From positions 1,528-30,279 of the forward strand of contig JAAAIG010000466.1 in NCBI GenBank assembly GCA_015852425.1: a DNA stretch of 28,752 bases. Direction: 5' to 3'. The notes under the pieces were generated by a model that made no database searches, was not told the origin of the DNA, and saw nothing but the letters and a program-made list of their open reading frames with translations. Source of the stretch: Gryganskiella cystojenkinii (Eukaryota > Mortierellomycota > Mortierellomycetes > Mortierellales > Mortierellaceae). Below, in pieces: positions 24,196 to 28,752 of the stretch. Position numbers and translations under genes: made by a program. Every line of letters begins with the position of its first letter. Within the stretch, counting starts at the first letter, position 1.

Positions 24196-26364
24196 GGTGA
24201 TGATGGCAAGCGAATCCGGAAAAAAGGAGTGAAGAGAAGGCGGAGGTGGGAGATGGGAATGGGATTAAAAAGATGAAAAGGAACAAATAAAAAAGATCTA
24301 ATGAGCAAAGCCAAGGAGGAGACAAAAAAAAAGAGTGAGTGACCTTTTTTTTTATTTTTTTTCCCTCGCTCATTCACTGGCCCGCACGTTCAAAAAAATA
24401 AAACGATGTGATGTCATTTGTCTGGGGTCGAGTCTCGAGATCTAGTTGATTTTCGTGTTGCTCCGAAAGAACTATCCTTGTCGTCGTTTCTTTTCCTCTG
24501 TTCTCTGAAAAGCAAACAGCACATGAAGATGAACACAGCAACTACACGTTTCTACTTCCACTGATGATCAAAGGTCCTTCCTTTCCTTCGTGCTCCCTTC
24601 CTCTCTCCCCATATCTTTTTGACTCTTTGTGGAAGACGCGTTCATTGGCGAGATCCAATCGATCGATCTTTCTGAAGAAAAATGAACGCGTTCTATTTGC
24701 CAATGATATCGCTCCTACTCATTTATCATCATTTGCTTGGTTTAAAATCTCCACGGTGAAGCAATCATTGCAGATCCAGGACCACAATGTGGTTGTCTGC
24801 ACACGCGCAGTCCAACGTCCTCGACTCTGGACTGCCGCTCCTTCTCTTTCCCTCCACTTTCTCTCCTTTCCTTTACTCCCAAACCTTTTTGTCATGCTCT
24901 TGAATCATGCCCACGCTTTCGTCTTCCTGCCACGCCACGCCATGGTCCACAACACCTGCTTTGTGTGTTCACCGCCACCTCTGCCCCCTTCCTTGTTTGT
25001 TTATTTGTTTGTTTGTTGCCTTTGCAGTTCGCAGGAAGTGGACACAAACACCACAAATAACAGAACAAAAAGAAAAAAGCGAATTATTCATGCAAAATGT
25101 TCGTTTCGTTTTTTTGCCAACGTGCACGCTGTTATGCACTTCTTTTTCTCCTTTTCTTTCTCCCTTCTGGTCAAAGACAACCGTCGACCGCTCTTTTTCT
25201 TTCCCTTGTTTGATTTTTAACTTCTTTCTCTTCATTACCCTGTTGATCATTCCGCACATCCAGTCCAGTAATCCATTCATACATCACGACAGCGAAGCAC
25301 ACTTCAACTTATTTCCTTTTATTCGCGTTTCTTTTATTGCCACACCGCCCTTATTTTTCTTGACCTTCCAGGGAATAACGAAGGAGCACAGCACTCTTTT
25401 TTTGGTTTTTGTTTTTTATTCTTCAATCAACATTCTTTCTCCATTTCTTCATATTTTTATTTTCTCCTTCTCTTCTCTTCACGACATTCTTCTCCTTCTC
25501 CGTCTCCATTTCCCTCTCCTCCTCTCTTTCCCAATACATTCTTTTCTCAAAAGAACACCACTAAAGAACGACTCACCACCTGCAGACACGCTTACCCACT
25601 CGTCGACCTTTTCAACTACTCTGTCCCTCGTCAACATTCTACGACATCCACTGCGATCCATCCAAATCACTGCCACATAACCTGACGTCAACCTCATCGC
25701 ACTAAGCAAAACGGCGGTTCTGTCTGTCTGACCTGTCCCAGGCGCACCTTACCGTGAACGAAATACAACGACAAAGCCTCCACCAATTAACGGCTTTACG
25801 GAATAATATATTGGCTGTGTATTCTTCCCTTGAACGCAACACACAGCAAAGAAAACATCTCCACGTCCGAGAACCACCAAGACTGAGCAAAAAGACGACC
25901 AACAGAGCCAGAGAGTAAAAGAAAAAAAACGCAAAGAAGGCAGAGGCGACCGTCCACGCTCCCTTTTTTATCCAAGCAAAGAGAGAACAAATCAAAAAAG
26001 AAGGCTCTCATCCCCATCATCCGTCCGTCCATCCTTCTACACAACCCCCCCTTCACTTTTCTAGCCCTTCGCTCTCTTGTCCGTCCTTCTTCCTGTCTTT
26101 GGACGACAACACAGGATTATAAGACATAACACACACCCCCTCTTTGTTTTTTTCCCTCTCTCGCTCTCGCTCCCTCTCTGTCCCTTTTTTTTTAAGCAAC
26201 CATCCATCTGCATAGCCCTCTCTTGCAACTGAACGAGGGGAACCTCCTTGCAACCCAATTCTCTCTTTTATTTTCGAAACACCGTTGCCAGGCCCAAAAA
26301 AAAAATTAACAAACGCAGGACAAAATATATATAACACACATCGCGCTGTGAATATCTTCCGACA
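24196..26364. other. Divergent intergenic region between Hog1 and G-alpha genes, largely CT-rich
   Basis: About 2.2 kb. On the plus strand 24560-25660 is markedly C/T-rich and 26000-26290 nearly pure pyrimidine in places, then A/T-rich to the G-alpha ATG at 26365. This fits a long promoter and 5' leader. Open frames of up to 257 codons are read through the tract, but the peptides are Phe/Leu/Ser/Thr-rich without domains and overlap other frames, so I do not call them genes. Poly-T/A runs at about 24340-24361 lie close to the kinase start. Confidence 0.5.
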
Positions 26365-28618
26365 ATGGGCCTATGTCTGTCTGCAGAGGAGAAGGAGCAA
26401 AAGGAGATCAGCCAGACCATTGATCGTGGGCTGGAGGAGGATAACAAGCGGCTGAAGAAGGAGTGCAAGATTTTATTGCTTGGTAAGTTTTCTGAACAAA
26501 CTTAAAGACCCCCAAAACGCTTCTTCAAAGTCAACCCAAAACCCCTCTCAAATGAACGTAGAAAAAAAAGGTCGCATAGCACGCTCTTTCTCTTCAAACG
26601 TGGATCTTCTGCCTCTGATTTGTCTACTGCTGTCGGCACACCAAACTACAGGTCATGGTTTTTGAGCATGACAGACTTTATTTTCCTTCCTTTTGGTCTC
26701 TCCCTGATTACGGGGGTTTGGAGTTTCATTACAATATCATGATCTTTGCAGTACTGGCTCGTAATAGGTGAGACTCATTTTGACCAAAACTAACCACCAC
26801 GTCCATCCTACAAAAAAACGTCAATGTGATCCACGACAATGATCATATCAAAACAGGAAGCGGCGAGTCTGGCAAATCAACGATCGTCAAACAGATGAAG
26901 GTCATCCATCAGGGTGGCTACAGTCGAGAGGAATTAGCGACCTATCGTCTGACTATTTACAAGAATCTGGTCGACTCTGCTCAGTCGCTGGTACTCGCCA
27001 TGGAGAAGCTACGGCTGGAACCGATCAAACCCGAGAACAGGGCTATGGCCGATCGTATCCTAGATTACAGAGTCGATGCTGATCCGTATTTCACTCTGAG
27101 TTCTGAGATTGTAAACGCGATCGATTCACTGTACCATGACCCAATCACTTCGATCTCGATGGATCGATCCAGCGAGTTTTATATCATGGATTCGGCCCCT
27201 TAGTAAGTTTACGTTCGGATTATAGGACTTAAATTGTCGAGGGGACCAGAATAAGAGATGAAGTTTGGCAGATCCGTTAACCCTCCTACTCTGCCTTACT
27301 TTTTTTTTTCTTTTTTTTTTAACTTCTTCCGCGTTCTGATCGCCTCGCAGTTTCTTCAGTCAGGTCCGAAGGATAGGAGCAGACGATTACACACCAAGTG
27401 TCCAAGATGTGTTGAGGGCACGATCCAAGACCACAGGCATCTCTGAGACGCGTTTCAACATGGGACAACTCAGCATACAGTAAGAAAAAAACAAACGGAA
27501 CAGAAGAACTGTTTTCGTTCCTTTTCATTTCCCACTGCCTCTAGAGAAGAAAATCGGGGCTAACAAAAGATATTATTCAGCATGTTTGATGTAGGAGGTC
27601 AGCGGTCAGAGAGAAAGAAATGGATCCATTGCTTCGAAGCCGTGACCTCGATTATCTTTTGTGTAGCATTGAGTGAATACGACCAAGTGCTACTTGAGGA
27701 GTCGGGACAGGTAATGGCGAGAGATGGGGATTAGCGTACCACATGTCAACCAAAAGGAATTTGGACCGCGCTTCAGAAGATTTATTGGGTGTAATTGTCT
27801 TCGTTATGGACCTTTTGGCTAACCCACAGAAAAACATTCGCAACGAATCTGTATGCTATTTCATAACGTTGTTAGAACCGGATGGCCGAGAGTTTGGTTC
27901 TCTTTGAATCTGTGATCAACAGTCGATGGTTCCTGAGGACGTCCATCATTCTCTTCATGAACAAGATCGACCTCTTTGCGGCCAAGCTTCCTAAAGTACC
28001 GCTCGAAAAGTTCTTCTCCGACTACACTGGTAAAGTGACGAAACATCTTTTCTTCTTCCTTCTCTCTTGATGTTACTTGTCCCTCATTAGATATATGGCT
28101 GTCGATGTTAAGACTAATTCTCATTTTTCTATTTGATTTGTATACGACTACCTTGGTGAACTTCCTTGATTATGCACGCCTAATCGACAAACAAACAACG
28201 ACACCCAATCTAACAGGAGGACCAGATATTGCTAAGGCAGCCAAGTATATTCTCTGGCGGTTTACGCAGACCAACCGAGCACGTCTCCATATATACCCTC
28301 AGTAAGTTTTCAAACAGTTTCGAAAAGTTCAAAACTGAGATGTAGGAGCATGTGCTGAATATCGCTTCTTTGTTTACATTGACTCTTCCAACAATTCTTT
28401 TTTAGCATGACACAGGCGACCGATACTCTCAACGTAAGTGCTTCCAACGTAAGGATTGATTCAATATTGTTTAGATGGCGCGAAACAGCCATCCACGGCT
28501 CAACCTGTGCTCTAACCCATCCATTTTTTTTCTTGATCCCATATAGATTCGTCTTGTGTTCGCAGCCGTTAAAGAAACTATTTTGCAGAATGCACTCAAG
28601 GACAGTGGCATTCTGTAA
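26365..28618 (+). CDS. Heterotrimeric G-protein alpha subunit
   Basis: GTP-binding subunit coupling seven-helix receptors to effectors at the plasma membrane. Eight exons join in phase to 353 aa, the usual length: 26365-26482, 26857-27202, 27351-27479, 27581-27710, 27876-28029, 28217-28301, 28406-28433 and 28547-28618. MGLCLS gives Gly2 for myristoylation and Cys4 for palmitoylation. P-loop GSGESGKST is at 40-48. Switch I is RARSKTTGI with catalytic Arg179 and Thr182; switch II is [12 protein letters not shown] with Gln205; NKID is at 270-273. The guanine-contact loop reads TQATDT where most members have TCATDT. The C-terminus is KDSGIL, so the pertussis-toxin cysteine at -4 is replaced by Ser. 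The first P-loop Ala is also Ser. These differ from animal Gi but may be normal for this lineage. The tandem receptors upstream are plausible but unproven partners. Confidence 0.95.
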
Positions 28619-28648
28619 TATATCGATGTCTTCTACAAAAAAAAGTCA

Positions 28649-28654
28649 AATAAA
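28649..28654 (+). terminator. AATAAA polyadenylation signal of the G-alpha gene
   Basis: AATAAA about 31 bases after the TAA stop in an A-rich context (gtcaaataaaagtaaaa), at the usual distance. Confidence 0.65.
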
Positions 28655-28681
28655 AGTAAAAAATTGGAAAATTCCTTGAGC

Positions 28682-28685
28682 AAAA
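28682..28685 (-). terminator. Possible RNA polymerase III terminator of tRNA-Asn
   Basis: The minus strand reads TTTT about 13 bases past the tRNA 3' end, with an earlier AAAATT spacer. It is a minimal T4 stop, close to the converging G-alpha polyadenylation region. Confidence 0.4.
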
Positions 28686-28698
28686 TATTGAATTTTGA

Positions 28699-28752
28699 CG
28701 CTCCCGGGTGGGCTTGAACCACCAACCTCCTGATTAACAGTCAGACGCGCTA
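28699..28752 (-). tRNA. tRNA-Asn (anticodon GTT), 3' part, cut by window end
   Basis: Minus strand. Anticodon loop CTGTTAA within GTCTGACTGTTAATCAGGAG places GTT at 34-36 (Asn). The T-arm is TGGTGGTTCAAGCCCACC. The acceptor 3' strand CGGGAGC ends at 28700, with discriminator G at 28699. The 5' acceptor strand and most of the D-arm lie beyond 28752. The visible portion is uninterrupted and matches eukaryotic tRNA-Asn well. Confidence 0.93.

Noticed and set aside
24564..25680. Open frames of 218 and 257 codons upstream of G-alpha
   Set aside because: Phe/Ser/Leu-rich translation of a CT-rich leader in two frames at once, which reflects base composition and not coding constraint.

Overview
The window looks like nuclear DNA of an early-diverging filamentous fungus, most likely Mucoromycota or Mortierellomycota. 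The genes are split by many short GT-AG introns, intergenic DNA is rich in homopolymers and CT tracts, tRNA genes stand alone, and the gene set includes Frizzled/Smoothened-like receptors, a WSC-domain protein, a Hog1-type MAP kinase and a fungal G-alpha. The phylum is inferred from gene content; nothing in the sequence names the species. No bacterial, viral or CRISPR-like element was seen.

Layout. 599-3976 (+): intracellular DDHD phospholipase, six exons. 4118-6408 (-): MFSD10-like major facilitator transporter, three exons, convergent with the lipase. 6914-8597 (-): single-pass WSC-domain membrane protein, two recognisable exons and an uncertain 5' end. 11018-14029 and 16012-18674 (+): two tandem, diverged Frizzled/Smoothened-like seven-helix receptors with long Gln/Ser/Pro-rich cytoplasmic tails. 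18722-19644: a gene-free stretch of distinct character next to a tRNA-Arg(CCG) at 19645-19716 (-). 20000-21309 (-): p24-alpha (emp24/TMED) cargo receptor, six exons. 21804-24195 (-): Hog1/p38-type MAP kinase with TGY activation motif, twelve exons. 26365-28618 (+): heterotrimeric G-protein alpha subunit, eight exons. 28699-28752 (-): the 3' part of a tRNA-Asn(GTT), cut by the window end.

Splice models were built by hand by joining GT-AG introns in phase and matching the peptides to remembered family motifs. The phase bookkeeping closes for the lipase, transporter, both receptors, kinase and G-alpha. It is one base short in one exon of the p24 gene, and the start of the WSC gene is unresolved.

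Functionally, five of the eight protein genes belong to cell-surface sensing or signal relay: two receptors, a WSC-type sensor, a G-alpha and a stress MAP kinase. A sixth, p24, serves the secretory pathway that delivers such surface proteins. Whether they work together is inference from position only. The tandem receptor pair is the most interesting part: the two copies share a five-cysteine ectodomain module, an upstream TPNFILPP motif and a juxtamembrane KxExWS motif, but have lost similarity almost everywhere else outside the helices.
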